Origin: Gammaproteobacteria bacterium
Lineage (GTDB): Bacteria > Pseudomonadota > Gammaproteobacteria > Tenderiales > Tenderiaceae
NCBI GenBank assembly: GCA_027001525.1
Contig: JALTMR010000236.1
Location: forward strand, 1-5,337
Direction of reading: 5' to 3'
Length of the DNA stretch: 5,337 nucleotides
The notes beneath the pieces were generated by a model. That model saw only the letters and a list, made by a program, of their open reading frames with translations. It was not told the DNA's origin and did not search any database. The translations under genes were made by a program, and so were the position numbers. This document shows, piece after piece, positions 5,251 to 5,337 of this stretch; position 1 is the first letter of the stretch; every line of letters starts with the position of its first letter.

Positions 5251-5337
5251 TTACTTGCTGATGGTGCGATCCGGACTGGTTCTGACGTGGGTGTAGTACA
5301 ACGGCAATGCCACAAAGACCAGCCCCCCCACCAGATT
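5251..5337 (-). CDS. C-terminal end of a membrane transporter, probably NarK/NasA-type (5' part outside window)
   Basis: The last 28 codons of a gene that enters from the right edge and ends with TAA at 5253-5251. The visible protein is a hydrophobic segment (NLVGGLVFVALPLYY) followed by a short polar tail ending in RTISK, as expected for the last helix and cytoplasmic tail of a multi-helix transporter. The sequence alone does not identify the family. The suggestion of an MFS nitrate/nitrite transporter comes from the neighbouring phosphatase/kinase, whose Pseudomonas counterpart I recall next to nasA. The frame is supported by the absence of stops and by the hydrophobic character, but it is short. 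Confidence 0.55.
   Translation of the reverse strand, partial: NLVGGLVFVALPLYYTHVRTSPDRTISK

Overview
The window looks like chromosomal DNA of a gammaproteobacterium, perhaps a marine Oceanospirillales or Pseudomonas relative. The reasons are moderately GC-rich coding sequence, an IbpA-type small heat shock protein of gammaproteobacterial style, and a PP2C phosphatase/kinase fusion behind the end of a membrane transporter, an arrangement I recall from nitrate-assimilation clusters of Pseudomonas-type bacteria. The genus is inference.

Layout: (1) 1-711, plus strand, the 3' part of an M28 zinc aminopeptidase. (2) 712-891, no convincing gene. (3) 892-1374, minus strand, a 160-residue protein of unknown function with a GTG start. 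(4) 1375-1682, a divergent intergenic region with a perfect 25-bp inverted repeat (1451-1538, MITE-like), a candidate sigma-32 promoter (1572-1600) and a structured leader. The leader ends in a hairpin (1658-1680) that hides the ribosome binding site, as in ROSE RNA thermometers. (5) 1683-2150, plus strand, ibpA-like hsp20, followed by a terminator hairpin. (6) 2239-3120, minus strand, a ten-helix EamA/DMT transporter, convergent with hsp20. (7) 3160-3201, a strong minus-strand terminator. (8) 3230-3340, a possible 36-residue basic peptide, minus strand. (9) 3403-5139, minus strand, a PP2C phosphatase/Ser-Thr kinase fusion with a C-terminal membrane anchor. (10) 5140-5250, a gap with a long hairpin favoured on the minus-strand RNA. 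(11) 5251-5337, minus strand, the C-terminal end of a membrane protein, probably a NarK/NasA-type MFS nitrate transporter.

How the genes may work together: the transporter end, the phosphatase/kinase and perhaps the small ORF form one minus-strand transcription unit that ends at the 3160-3201 terminator. A membrane-anchored phosphatase/kinase beside a nitrogen transporter suggests signalling about transport or assimilation, but the substrate is not visible. The heat shock gene is its own unit and appears to be controlled twice, by a heat-shock promoter and by an RNA thermometer. The other genes look like independent units. The most interesting signals are the ROSE-like leader, the MITE-like repeat next to it, the kinase's unusual nucleotide-binding loop, and the strand-specific hairpin between transporter and kinase.
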